Part shown: one piece after another, positions 1 through 8,578 of the stretch | Layout of the letters: each line of letters begins with the position of its first letter | Numbering within the stretch: position 1 is the stretch's first letter | From: Flagellimonas_A sp039592695 | GTDB lineage: Bacteria; Bacteroidota; Bacteroidia; Flavobacteriales; Flavobacteriaceae | Assembly: GCF_039592695.1 (NCBI RefSeq) | Contig: NZ_JBBUTK010000001.1 | Span: 1,240,001 to 1,304,000, forward strand | Direction: 5' to 3' | DNA length: 64,000 bases | Position numbers and translations under genes: made by a program | The notes under the pieces: model-generated | Database searches by the model: none | What the model saw: the letters and a program-made list of their open reading frames with translations, nothing else | Told to the model about the DNA's origin: nothing

Positions 1-37
1 GGATTCGCAAGAATTTTGGCTGAGCGCAGGATTCATA

Positions 38-78
38 TCCGCCAGAGGCGGACAAGAGTTCAAGTCCCCCTCTCGCTA
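38..78 (+). other. tRNA 3'-end-like sequence with preceding hairpin
   Basis: Bases 59-78 read like the T-loop, T-stem and acceptor 3' strand of a tRNA lacking an encoded CCA (TTCAAGT loop, then CCCCC, then TCTCGCT and a discriminator A). The expected GGGGG partner just before the loop is AAGAG instead, so the T-arm does not pair. Just upstream, 38-52 form a perfect hairpin (TCCGCC, AGA, GGCGGA). I could not fold a convincing cloverleaf from the visible bases. It may be a degenerate tRNA, the end of a tRNA cut by the window edge, or an attachment-site-like copy of a tRNA 3' end. Confidence 0.3.
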
Positions 79-84
79 CAAAAG

Positions 85-110
85 CCCGGTTTTTTGCCCG
101 GGGTTTTTCT
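85..110 (+). terminator. Rho-independent terminator
   Basis: CCCGG (85-89) pairs with CCGGG (98-102) across an eight-base loop and is followed by a T-rich run from 104. It ends the transcript that carries the tRNA-like sequence entering from the left edge. Confidence 0.55.
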
Positions 111-217
111 TTTCTATATCACCACTATCTACTTCAAGGCTAATTATTTGTTAATTGGCCACCTGTCGATTTTCAAATCAAAAAAAGTAAGTAATTTCGC
201 CGCCTTAATTTTTTAGG

Positions 218-625
218 ATGGATTGTTTGGAACTGAATCCCATCGATGATTTTTCTAAATGGGAAGAAGATTATGTTGAGGAATTAAATTCGCTGGAATT
301 CAAAGAAACCTTGGGAAATAGGCTTTTATTTGAAGATAAAACCGTAAAACTTTGGGACTTAAAGCTTGAACCCGGGCAACGCATGCCCTTTTTACGGCAC
401 AATAAGAATTTTTCATGGATATCAGAAACCAATGCCGTACTAAAGAGTCGATTTGGCAATGGTAAGATTACCTTGATTCGTGTCGGCAAGGGCGACACTG
501 AATATTTTGAACACGCAGAAAAGAACTACATCAATGATTTGGAAAATCTGGGTGATACATCAGCGATATTCAAAATTTTAGAGTATAAGCAGGCCTTTCA
601 TGACATGCTTCCTATTCTTAACTAG
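218..625 (+). CDS. Small cupin-like protein of unknown function
   Basis: A 135-residue acidic protein without signal peptide or membrane segment. The central part (about residues 40-95) has the texture of a cupin barrel strand pair: KLWDLKLEPGQRMPFLRHNK, then a later FGNGKITLIRVGKGD stretch. The usual metal-binding histidine cluster is incomplete, with only one histidine in the PGQRMPFLRH segment. The first in-frame ATG is used and there is no alternative ATG for more than 50 codons. It stands alone between the terminator and the DUF294 gene, about 100 bases upstream of the latter and in the same direction. No specific substrate can be inferred. Confidence 0.6.
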   Translation: MDCLELNPIDDFSKWEEDYVEELNSLEFKETLGNRLLFEDKTVKLWDLKLEPGQRMPFLRHNKNFSWISETNAVLKSRFGNGKITLIRVGKGDTEYFEHAEKNYINDLENLGDTSAIFKILEYKQAFHDMLPILN

Positions 626-722
626 CATGATTACATGTTTTGATTTGACGGAAGCTAATCTTTAAGCTGTCGGCTTTTATCATCTTCTTCGTTATTTCCG
701 CCAATTCTTTTTAATTTGAAGC

Positions 723-2636
723 ATGCAGAATACCATCTCTTTTCGAATTGCCGATTTTTTAAAAAGATATCCTCCTTTTTCCAACTTGACAAAAGTAGAG
801 CTTGAGACTTTGTCTGAAGAAGTTTCAATTGTATACAAAGAAAAGGACAGTTTGGTTTTCGAAATCGATGAAACTGCCCACCCTCATTTTTATGTCGTTC
901 ACAAAGGTGCCGTCGCACTTTGGAATGATAGCGAAAAAAGCATTTTAGACCTTTGCGATGAAGGTGACATTTTTGGCCTCAGGCCACTCATGGCAAATGA
1001 AAATTATAGGCTGATGGCAAAAACAGAGGAGGAAACCATACTGTATGCTATACCAATAGAAAAATTTCATCCCTACATAAAAGAAAATGAAAGAGTTGCC
1101 AATTTTTTGGTGGAAAGCTTTGCTTCAAACACTAGAAATCCTTACGATGAGAGTAACAAGGGACAATTGTTGGGCAACATAAATTTTGACGCAAACGCCG
1201 ATTCTCGGCTGCTAGACCTACAAAGTGTTGACTTTTCAAAAGAAGTGGTGTCAGAAGATGAGAATAGCACGATAAAAGCCATTGCACAAACGATGACATC
1301 AAAGGGCATTGGTGCCGTACTTATCGAAAAAGGGGGATTACCCGCAGGCATAATCACTGATAAGGATTTACGAAACAAAATTGCCACGGGGCAACACCCT
1401 ATCAATGCCAAGGCAAAAACCATTATGTCATCTCCGGTCATTACCTATCCAGCAAAACTCACCATCACACAGGCACAAATGGCCATGATGAAGAATAATA
1501 TAAGCCATTTGATATTGACCGAAGATGGTACCATCAATACCAAAGCCATAGGCATTTTATCAAAGCATGATATCATGCTCTCTCTTGGAAACAATCCCGC
1601 AGTACTTGTGAAGGCCATAAAACGGAGCAAAAATGTAGAGGCTATCAAGTCGTTGCGAAAAGGGGTGATGAACTTGCTACGAGGTTATCTTGAACAGAAC
1701 ATTCCAATGGCTTTGACTTCGAAAATCATTACAGAGCTCAATGATGTCTGTATCAAAAAAGTTGTGGAGCTTTCATTGCAGAGAATGGACTCTGAACCAC
1801 CCGTAAAGTTTGCATGGTTGGCGATGGGAAGCCAAGGAAGAAGCGAACAGTTACTGCATACCGACCAAGACAATGCATTACTTTTTGAAGACGTACCAAA
1901 GAACAAGTTTGATGAGACCCAAGGCTATTTTTTAAAACTGGCAAAGCACATCACCAGTGGGCTCAATACCATCGGCTATGAATTTTGCCCTGCAGATATG
2001 ATGGGATCTAACCCAAAATGGTGCAATAGCCTTTCTGGATACAGAAAAATGACCTCAAAGTGGGTTATGAACCCAGGAAAAGATGAGATTTTACTGTCAA
2101 CAATTTTCTTCGATTATAGCAGGGCCTATGGTGATAAAGAGCTGGTCTTTGATCTGTCAAAACATATTGTTGATACCATCAAAAAATACCCCATCTTTTT
2201 AAGTCATCTAGCGGCTAATGCACTTGCCAACCCCTCTCCTACGGGTTTTTTCAGACAATTCTTGGTTGAGCAAGATGGTCAACATAAAGATTTTTTCGAT
2301 TTGAAAAAACGTGCGTTGATGCCCTTGATTGATGCGGCGAGGGTATTGATCCTGTCGCACAATGTAACCGACATCAGTAACACATGGGAACGTTTTGAAA
2401 AATTGGCAATGCTTGAACCCAACAATGCAGAAATATACATCGCGTGCAGCTACGCCTGCAAAGCGCTTCTCAAATTCAGAACCAAACAAGGGTTACAGCA
2501 AAACGATTCAGGCCAATTCATCAATTTAGAGCAGCTTGGCAAAGAAGAAAAAATGAAACTCAAGCGAACTTTTAAGACCATTAAAGAAATTCAGGGCCTT
2601 TTGAACATTCGTTTTATGGTTTCTCGGGTCAGATGA
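723..2636 (+). CDS. cNMP-binding/CBS/DUF294 nucleotidyltransferase-like signalling protein
   Basis: This 637-residue cytoplasmic protein has a cyclic-nucleotide-binding-like domain (about 15-125), a CBS domain pair (about 155-285), a GlnD-like DUF294 nucleotidyltransferase domain (about 330-470) and a DUF294 C-terminal helical domain (about 490-635). The transferase motif is visible as GSQGRSEQ from Gly369-Ser370, followed by the metal-binding pair Asp381 and Asp383 in HTDQDN, so catalysis looks possible. Proteins of this architecture commonly lie beside acetate or solute symporter genes and acs, as here. The 3' end overlaps the exonuclease gene by four bases (ATGA), indicating translational coupling. 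A role sensing adenine nucleotides and modifying or controlling acetate metabolism is an inference; no target is known. Confidence 0.85.
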   Translation: MQNTISFRIADFLKRYPPFSNLTKVELETLSEEVSIVYKEKDSLVFEIDETAHPHFYVVHKGAVALWNDSEKSILDLCDEGDIFGLRPLMANENYRLMAKTEEETILYAIPIEKFHPYIKENERVANFLVESFASNTRNPYDESNKGQLLGNINFDANADSRLLDLQSVDFSKEVVSEDENSTIKAIAQTMTSKGIGAVLIEKGGLPAGIITDKDLRNKIATGQHPINAKAKTIMSSPVITYPAKLTITQAQMAMMKNNISHLILTEDGTINTKAIGILSKHDIMLSLGNNPAVLVKAIKRSKNVEAIKSLRKGVMNLLRGYLEQNIPMALTSKIITELNDVCIKKVVELSLQRMDSEPPVKFAWLAMGSQGRSEQLLHTDQDNALLFEDVPKNKFDETQGYFLKLAKHITSGLNTIGYEFCPADMMGSNPKWCNSLSGYRKMTSKWVMNPGKDEILLSTIFFDYSRAYGDKELVFDLSKHIVDTIKKYPIFLSHLAANALANPSPTGFFRQFLVEQDGQHKDFFDLKKRALMPLIDAARVLILSHNVTDISNTWERFEKLAMLEPNNAEIYIACSYACKALLKFRTKQGLQQNDSGQFINLEQLGKEEKMKLKRTFKTIKEIQGLLNIRFMVSRVR

Positions 2637-3310
2637 AGAATATGGCTTCTATGAAAAACAACCTGGCTGAATTCTGGAAAAGCTATGAAGCTTCCTTTAA
2701 AAAAGGACTTTCAAAAAATATACCCGAAGTTTCCTTTGTGGTATTCGATACTGAAACCACTGGTTTTGACTTAAAAAAGGATCGGATTTTGAGCATCGGT
2801 GCCCTAAAAATCCAAAATGGAACCATAAAGGCAAAAGAGGCTTTTGAGGTTTTCTTGGACCAACTGACCTTTGATGCAAAGACAGTTCAAATCCATGGGA
2901 TATTGAAAAAAGAAAAAAGCATACAAATAACTGAAATAGAAGGACTTAAAAGACTACTGGGTTTTGTGGAGAATGCCGTTCTTGTTGCCCACCATGTTCG
3001 CTTTGATGTAGGTATGATCAACAGTGCACTTCGACGACACAATCTGCCAAAATTGTTGAATCCCAAATTGGATACTTCTGTACTCTACAATAAAAGTCTT
3101 CCTAAATCAAAAAGAAAAGCGCAAGGGCACTACAGTCTAGACGAACTTGCCGAAGAATTTCACATATCGAAGACGGATCGGCATACGGCTTTGGGGGATG
3201 CCTATATCACTGCCATAGCTTTTTTGCATATTCTTGAAAAACTAAAACCTGCCAGTCTAAATGAACTGTTGAAGAAAGACAAGTTTTGGGAGTTCTGGAA
3301 GTATCTTTAG
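2633..3310 (+). CDS. DEDDh 3'-5' exonuclease (DnaQ/PolC epsilon-like)
   Basis: A 225-residue exonuclease of the DNA polymerase III epsilon superfamily. The motif DTETTG provides Asp39 and Glu41, HHVRFDVGM provides the second aspartate, and DRHTALGDA the histidine and last aspartate of the DEDDh set, all intact. A short N-terminal extension of about 30 residues precedes the fold. It is too short to be a full replicative subunit and lacks a recognisable polymerase-binding tail. The start overlaps the DUF294 gene by four bases. The stop codon overlaps the convergent acs stop by three bases. This exonuclease/DUF294 pair recurs next to acetate symporter loci; the substrate (DNA, RNA or a nucleotidylated protein) is unknown. 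Confidence 0.85.
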   Translation: MKNMASMKNNLAEFWKSYEASFKKGLSKNIPEVSFVVFDTETTGFDLKKDRILSIGALKIQNGTIKAKEAFEVFLDQLTFDAKTVQIHGILKKEKSIQITEIEGLKRLLGFVENAVLVAHHVRFDVGMINSALRRHNLPKLLNPKLDTSVLYNKSLPKSKRKAQGHYSLDELAEEFHISKTDRHTALGDAYITAIAFLHILEKLKPASLNELLKKDKFWEFWKYL

Positions 3311-5214
3311 AGGGCCTCTTTCATGATTTGTTCTACAACCTCAGGGTTGAGCAATGTAGAGGTATCGCCAAGATTGGAGGTGTCTTTGGATGCAATTTTT
3401 CTAAGGATGCGCCGCATGATTTTTCCACTACGGGTTTTCGGAAGCCCGGGAACAAACTGAATTTTATTCAATTTGGCTATAGGTCCAATTTTATCGGAAA
3501 TCTGTTGATTGATCTCTTTTCTCAGATTATCTCTGTCTCTTGTCTCACCCGTTTCTTTGAGAATGACATAACCGTAAAGGGCATTTCCCTTAACGTCGTG
3601 TGGAAAGCCTACAATAGCAGATTCTGCCACGGCAGGATGTTCGTTGATGGCATCCTCAATGGGTGCCGTGCCCAAATTATGGCCTGATACAATAATTACA
3701 TCATCTACCCTACCCGTAATACGGTAATACCCCACCTCATCGCGAAGTGCACCATCCCCGGTAAAATACTTGTTTTTAAAGGCGGAAAAATAGGTGTCTT
3801 TATAGCGTTGATGATTTCCCCAGATGGTTCGTGCGATTGAGGGCCATGGAAATTTGATACAGAGCCTACCATCCGCAGGATTACCTTTTATTTCATTACC
3901 ATTCTCGTCCATTAGGGCAGGTTGTACCCCCGGCATTGGCAAAGTTGCATAGGTAGGTTTGGTGGGCGTTGAAAACGGAATCGGTGAAATCAAGATTCCA
4001 CCAGTTTCGGTCTGCCACCAAGTATCGACTATGGGAGATTTTTTCTCGCCCACATGGTCATTGTACCAGTGCCAGGCCTCTTCATTGATGGGTTCTCCCA
4101 CGGTGCCCAATACTTTTAAGCTTGACAAGTCATATTTTGAAACAAAATCAAGATTTTCTTTCGCCAATGCGCGAATGGCCGTTGGTGCGGTATAAAATTG
4201 ATTGATTTTGTGCTTTTCAACAATCTGCCAGAAACGACCAAAATCAGGATAAGAAGGTACGCCCTCGAACATCACCGTGGTCGCCCCATTGGCCAATGGG
4301 CCATACACGATATAGGAATGCCCCGTGATCCAACCGATATCGGCCGTGCACCAATAGATATCGTCTTCCCTATATTGAAAAACATTTTTAAAGGTATAGG
4401 CCGTGTAGACCATATAGCCAGCCGTTGTGTGCATCATACCCTTTGGCTTGCCTGTAGAACCTGAAGTATACAATATGAACAAGGGATCTTCTGCCTCCAT
4501 GATTTCAGGCACACAATCGGCATAGGCTTTGTCAACTAAAGGTTGCAGCCACTCATCACGCCCGTCCTTCATCTTGATTTTAGAATCGATACGTTTTGCC
4601 ACCAGCACGGTTTCCACATCTGGGCAATCATTTAGGGCTTCATCTACAATTGCTTTAAGGTCGATGGTCTTGTTACCACGGTAAGAACCATCAGATGTCA
4701 GCACCATTTTTGCCCCACAGTCATTGATTCGTGTGGCCAATGCAGTTGATGAAAATCCTGCAAAAACCACAGAGTGAATCGCTCCTATTCGGGCACATGC
4801 CAAAACCGAAATTGCCAATTCGGGAATCATCGGAAGGTAAATCACGACCCTATCCCCCTTTTTGATGCCTTTATCCTTAAGCACATTTGCCATACGGCAA
4901 ACGCGCTCATGTAATTGATTGTAAGTGATGTGTTCGGCCTCTTCATTGGGGTCGTTTGGTTCAAAAAGAATCGCAGTTTTCTGACCTCTAATATGTCGAT
5001 GCCTGTCAATACAATTCACGGTTATATTGAGCTGCGCGCCTTCAAACCATTTGATTTCAGGTTTGGTAAAGTCCCAGTCGAGTACCCTGTCCCACTTTTT
5101 AAGCCAGACAAAATGTTCTTCGGCGACCTCTTCCCAGAAGGCTTCGGGGTTACGAACTGACTTTCTATAGACTTGAAAATATTCTTCTAGATGTTTTATG
5201 TGATAATTACTCAT
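3307..5214 (-). CDS. acs: Acetyl-CoA synthetase
   Basis: AMP-forming acetate:CoA ligase of 635 residues, the usual length for Acs. The P-loop YTSGSTGKPKGMMH, the WWQTETGG adenine motif and the C-terminal PKTRSGKIMRRIL motif are all present. Lys598 in the last motif is the catalytic lysine, which in other bacteria is inactivated by acetylation. It converts acetate, ATP and CoA to acetyl-CoA in the cytoplasm. It is the last gene of the minus-strand acetate block, about 40 bases downstream of the response regulator, which fits the known control of acs by CrbS-type kinases. The 3' end abuts the convergent exonuclease gene. Confidence 0.96.
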   Translation of the reverse strand: MSNYHIKHLEEYFQVYRKSVRNPEAFWEEVAEEHFVWLKKWDRVLDWDFTKPEIKWFEGAQLNITVNCIDRHRHIRGQKTAILFEPNDPNEEAEHITYNQLHERVCRMANVLKDKGIKKGDRVVIYLPMIPELAISVLACARIGAIHSVVFAGFSSTALATRINDCGAKMVLTSDGSYRGNKTIDLKAIVDEALNDCPDVETVLVAKRIDSKIKMKDGRDEWLQPLVDKAYADCVPEIMEAEDPLFILYTSGSTGKPKGMMHTTAGYMVYTAYTFKNVFQYREDDIYWCTADIGWITGHSYIVYGPLANGATTVMFEGVPSYPDFGRFWQIVEKHKINQFYTAPTAIRALAKENLDFVSKYDLSSLKVLGTVGEPINEEAWHWYNDHVGEKKSPIVDTWWQTETGGILISPIPFSTPTKPTYATLPMPGVQPALMDENGNEIKGNPADGRLCIKFPWPSIARTIWGNHQRYKDTYFSAFKNKYFTGDGALRDEVGYYRITGRVDDVIIVSGHNLGTAPIEDAINEHPAVAESAIVGFPHDVKGNALYGYVILKETGETRDRDNLRKEINQQISDKIGPIAKLNKIQFVPGLPKTRSGKIMRRILRKIASKDTSNLGDTSTLLNPEVVEQIMKEAL

Positions 5215-5254
5215 AATACAGGTTTTTGTTCAGTTATTTGATATTCGATATATG

Positions 5255-5623
5255 CTATGCAATCATTGTTTCTACATTGTTCACCACTTTTTTAACTGAA
5301 AAAGGTTTGGCCATATAGCTATCAGCGCCAAGTTCAAGCCCTTTTTCGATATCTGCAGTTTTGCTCTTTGCCGAAATGAAAATTACTTTAGAATCTTTGA
5401 GCATATTGTTTGCTCTAAGCCTCTTCAAGGTTTCATATCCATCAAGTTTGGGCATCATAATGTCCAACAGAATGACATTTGGTATTTCCTTTTCGGCAAT
5501 CTCAAGAGCTTCTGTACCGTCACGGGCAATGAACACTTCAAAATTTTTCTTTTTGAAGGCATACTCTAACGACATTACAATGTTCGGCTCGTCATCAACA
5601 ATAAGTATCTTCTTCTTTTTCAT
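5255..5623 (-). CDS. Single-domain response regulator (receiver only)
   Basis: A 122-residue CheY-like receiver with the acidic pocket Asp10-Asp11, phospho-acceptor Asp54 (ILLDIMMPKLDG), conserved Ser84 and the C-terminal KPF lysine. Nothing follows the receiver, so there is no DNA-binding output domain. It overlaps the upstream kinase gene by four bases (ATGA) and precedes acs, so it is the cognate partner of that kinase. CrbR proteins in gammaproteobacteria carry a LuxR-type HTH; this one does not. Its output must therefore be a protein interaction or a phosphorelay step. Confidence 0.93.
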   Translation of the reverse strand: MKKKKILIVDDEPNIVMSLEYAFKKKNFEVFIARDGTEALEIAEKEIPNVILLDIMMPKLDGYETLKRLRANNMLKDSKVIFISAKSKTADIEKGLELGADSYMAKPFSVKKVVNNVETMIA

Positions 5624-8307
5624 TTTGTTTTAGGAATAGTAAATACCAATCGGGCGCCCTGCCTGAAATTCTTGTCAACCCATATCGAGCCATTATGGCC
5701 TTCAATGATTTTTTTGCAAATCGCCAAACCGAATCCACTGCCTTTTGGTTTTTTAATATTCTGGTTTTTAGATTGATAAAACTTTTCAAAAATATAATTT
5801 TGGTCTTCTACGGGAATACCCTTTCCATTATCTTCAACGGCAACAGAAATGGCATTTTTTTCTTCTTTCAGAAGAATTTTTATCACGCCTTTCTCTTCTT
5901 CGGTAAACTTCAAAGAATTCGACAACAGATTGGTCAAGACTTGTAAAATTCTATCCTCATCATAAAACCCTTCTAAATAGTCTTGCTCGACAAACTCAAC
6001 TTGAATACGTTTTTTCGCAGCAATCTGTTCCACACCTTTTATCGCTTTGGTAATCGTGGCATTTATTTTACGGCTTCTGATATCCAGTTCAGCTCGGTTG
6101 CCCGAGAGTTTTTCCAAATCAAGAATATTGTGAATAAGGGCCTCTAGGCGGTCGGTATCATTACTGATGTTCTCTAAAAACTGTCTGCGCAATTCTTTGG
6201 GCATTTGCTCGTCTTCAAGTACTTCTGATGCAGCCTTTATTGAAGTTATCGGTGTCTTTAGCTCATGGGCCACAGTATCTAGAAAATCATCCTTGAGCTT
6301 GTCTTGCAGACGCAATTCTTCATTGGCTTCTTTCAATTGATTGGCCATTGTAGAAAGCTCTTCGGATTTTTCAACAAGTAATCTGTTGGTTGCCCTGGTC
6401 TCTTTGCTCTCTTCTAAAATATTCAATACCTCGACCAAACCAATGGGTTTTTCTTTAGATACCGATGAAAGCAGTATCTTGGCCGAAGCACTGCCAATAC
6501 TACCAGTCAATAGCTTTTCTGAAAAATTGATCAGGCGGGCATCAGCTTTTTCTTCTGTTTCAGAGATGCTATACTTTCTGTTAAAGATATTTAGGGCTCT
6601 ATCGGTTTTTGTCTCGCCCAAAAATCGGTTCAGCAACCGCTTGATATCAGCTACATAAGCTTCGCCTTTCCACACAAAAGCACCCTCTTGCAAGTTTTCA
6701 TAGTTTTCATGGTGAACGAACATTTCTGCATAGTTGCGCTCACGATAGTCGCCCTTGGCCATCAACGAAAGACCAACGAATGAAAGTCCGTTAAATGCCA
6801 AACTCCACATAAAGGCATTGCTTTCAGGGGTCAAATAATCCAGTCCGAAAAATTGAGATGGTTTCAACCATGCGAAACCGAAGAGACCATCTTGTAACCA
6901 TGAGGCTTCAGGCATGAAAACTTGACCGACAATAGGTAGAAGAAGGGTATAAAAAACGACGGCAAGGCCTACCATAATGCCTGTTTTTGCCGCTTTGGCC
7001 GTACCTCTTCTCCAAAAAAGCCCAAGAAAGAATGAAGGGGCCAGTTGGGATATGACAACAAAAGATATCAAGCCTATTGAATAAAGCGAAAGTTGTGCCG
7101 AAAAATTTATATAAAAAAGGTATGCCAGAATAATCAGGATAAAAATGGAAATACGCCTCATATTCTTGATGTTCTTGGCGTTTTCAATAGGATTTCCTTC
7201 CACCAGTTTTTTTATAAATCCGTATGGAATGATAATGTTGTTGCTGAGCATGGTCGATAAAGCAAGTGTGGAAACCACAATCATTGATATCACGGCAGAA
7301 AATCCTCCTATAAAAACCATCAGGCCCAACGCCCAATGCCCCTCTTGCAGAGGCAGCAACAATGTGTAATAATCATTGTTCACACTTGAGGGAAGATTGA
7401 TATTGCCCGCCCAAGCGATAAAGATCACAAATACATTGAACAACAACAAATACAGGGGGAAAAGCCAAATGGCCTTTTTCAAATGTTTTTCGTTGTCATT
7501 TTCAACCACCGCTACATGAAATTGTCTCGGTAACAAAAAAATAGCAAAAAAGGAAAGGCAAATGGTAAAAATCCAATTGAAGCCATTTTCTACGCCGCCG
7601 AACGATGAAAGTTGTGCAAAACCTTCCATTTGAGAGGCCCTCACGTATAAATCGGTAGTACCATCAAACAAGTAATATGTAATGTAAATACCAATTACCA
7701 GAAAAAAAGAGAGTTTTAAAATAGATTCGAGGGCCACTGTGGCTATGATACCCTTTTTATGTTTTGAGGCATCAGTGGAAAGTGTTCCGAAAAAAGCAAC
7801 AAAAATCGCAATGAGCAAAGCGATGTAAAAAGTAGAGTCGTCAAAAAAACCTTTTGAAACATAGTCGCTCTTTTCAGTCATTAAAGAAAACGTTTCAGAA
7901 ACAGCCTTTAATTGCAGCGCGATATACGGAATGACCGCTATCAAACAGGTGACGGTGACGATGGCACCGATGGCCCTATTATTGCCATAGCGCATCGAGA
8001 TGAAATCTGCAATACTGGATATTTTATGCTGTTTTGAAATACGAATTATCTTTCGCATCAAAACAATCCAAAGTGGTAAAGCAATGACCGGCCCGAGATA
8101 GATAGCCAAAAAACTGATGCCCGATTTTGAGGCGATACCCACACTGCCATAGTAGGTCCAAGCGGTACAATAAACCGCTAGGGAAAGTACATAAATATAG
8201 GGGTTGTTGACCCATCTACTGTTTCGGTGCTTTTCGGCAAAGAAGGCGAGTACGAAAAGTAATCCCAAATAGAAAACGATAATTGATACCAGAATGTAGT
8301 TACTCAT
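5620..8307 (-). CDS. SLC5-type transporter-sensor histidine kinase (CrbS/CbrA-like)
   Basis: This 895-residue membrane protein has an N-terminal sodium:solute-symporter-like region of about 12-13 membrane segments (residues 1-510), a STAC-like and coiled-coil linker (about 540-665), a HisKA domain with phospho-acceptor His681 (VAHELKTPITS), and a HATPase domain with an N-box (LTNLLSNSLKFT) and G-boxes (DNGKGIP, GSGFGLAICKK). The architecture matches CrbS, MxtR and CbrA kinases, of which CrbS controls acs in Vibrio and Pseudomonas. Gene order (DUF3311 peptide, kinase, receiver, acs, with overlaps) supports an acetate-sensing role. Whether the transporter half transports or only senses cannot be read from the sequence. 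Confidence 0.92.
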   Translation of the reverse strand: MSNYILVSIIVFYLGLLFVLAFFAEKHRNSRWVNNPYIYVLSLAVYCTAWTYYGSVGIASKSGISFLAIYLGPVIALPLWIVLMRKIIRISKQHKISSIADFISMRYGNNRAIGAIVTVTCLIAVIPYIALQLKAVSETFSLMTEKSDYVSKGFFDDSTFYIALLIAIFVAFFGTLSTDASKHKKGIIATVALESILKLSFFLVIGIYITYYLFDGTTDLYVRASQMEGFAQLSSFGGVENGFNWIFTICLSFFAIFLLPRQFHVAVVENDNEKHLKKAIWLFPLYLLLFNVFVIFIAWAGNINLPSSVNNDYYTLLLPLQEGHWALGLMVFIGGFSAVISMIVVSTLALSTMLSNNIIIPYGFIKKLVEGNPIENAKNIKNMRRISIFILIILAYLFYINFSAQLSLYSIGLISFVVISQLAPSFFLGLFWRRGTAKAAKTGIMVGLAVVFYTLLLPIVGQVFMPEASWLQDGLFGFAWLKPSQFFGLDYLTPESNAFMWSLAFNGLSFVGLSLMAKGDYRERNYAEMFVHHENYENLQEGAFVWKGEAYVADIKRLLNRFLGETKTDRALNIFNRKYSISETEEKADARLINFSEKLLTGSIGSASAKILLSSVSKEKPIGLVEVLNILEESKETRATNRLLVEKSEELSTMANQLKEANEELRLQDKLKDDFLDTVAHELKTPITSIKAASEVLEDEQMPKELRRQFLENISNDTDRLEALIHNILDLEKLSGNRAELDIRSRKINATITKAIKGVEQIAAKKRIQVEFVEQDYLEGFYDEDRILQVLTNLLSNSLKFTEEEKGVIKILLKEEKNAISVAVEDNGKGIPVEDQNYIFEKFYQSKNQNIKKPKGSGFGLAICKKIIEGHNGSIWVDKNFRQGARLVFTIPKTK

Positions 8308-8500
8308 AAAATCTTTTTAGGATGATGTAAGAAGCTACAATAGCAAAAAACCAACTCAAGAAAACAAAAACGTAAAATACCGGAAAGCCAAAGAGTTGAT
8401 AATCCCCATCAAAAATCGAAACAAAGGGAACATTCCAAATAAGGAACAGTACCAAAGAAATTAGCAACAGTTTTTGTTGATGTCTCTTTTTCATTTTCAT
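8300..8500 (-). CDS. DUF3311-like small membrane protein
   Basis: A 66-residue peptide with two hydrophobic segments (about 10-28 and 38-60) joined by a loop containing FGFPVFYVFVFLSW, the hallmark of DUF3311 peptides found beside SSS-family transporters. A second in-frame ATG at codon 3 could also be the start. Its end overlaps the kinase start by eight bases, so the two are likely translated together. It may be an accessory subunit for the transporter-like half of the kinase; this is inference from the family's usual neighbourhood. Confidence 0.75.
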   Translation of the reverse strand: MKMKKRHQQKLLLISLVLFLIWNVPFVSIFDGDYQLFGFPVFYVFVFLSWFFAIVASYIILKRFYE

Positions 8501-8578
8501 TAATGCCGGTTCTCATAAAATTACAAAAACGGTGCGGTACATTCACACCACACCGCTTTTGACAACCAACTAAATCAA

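Noticed and set aside
3286..3687. Plus-strand gene opposite the acs 3' end
   Set aside because: It lies wholly in the antisense frame of acs apart from the exonuclease end and its translation has no domain-like pattern.
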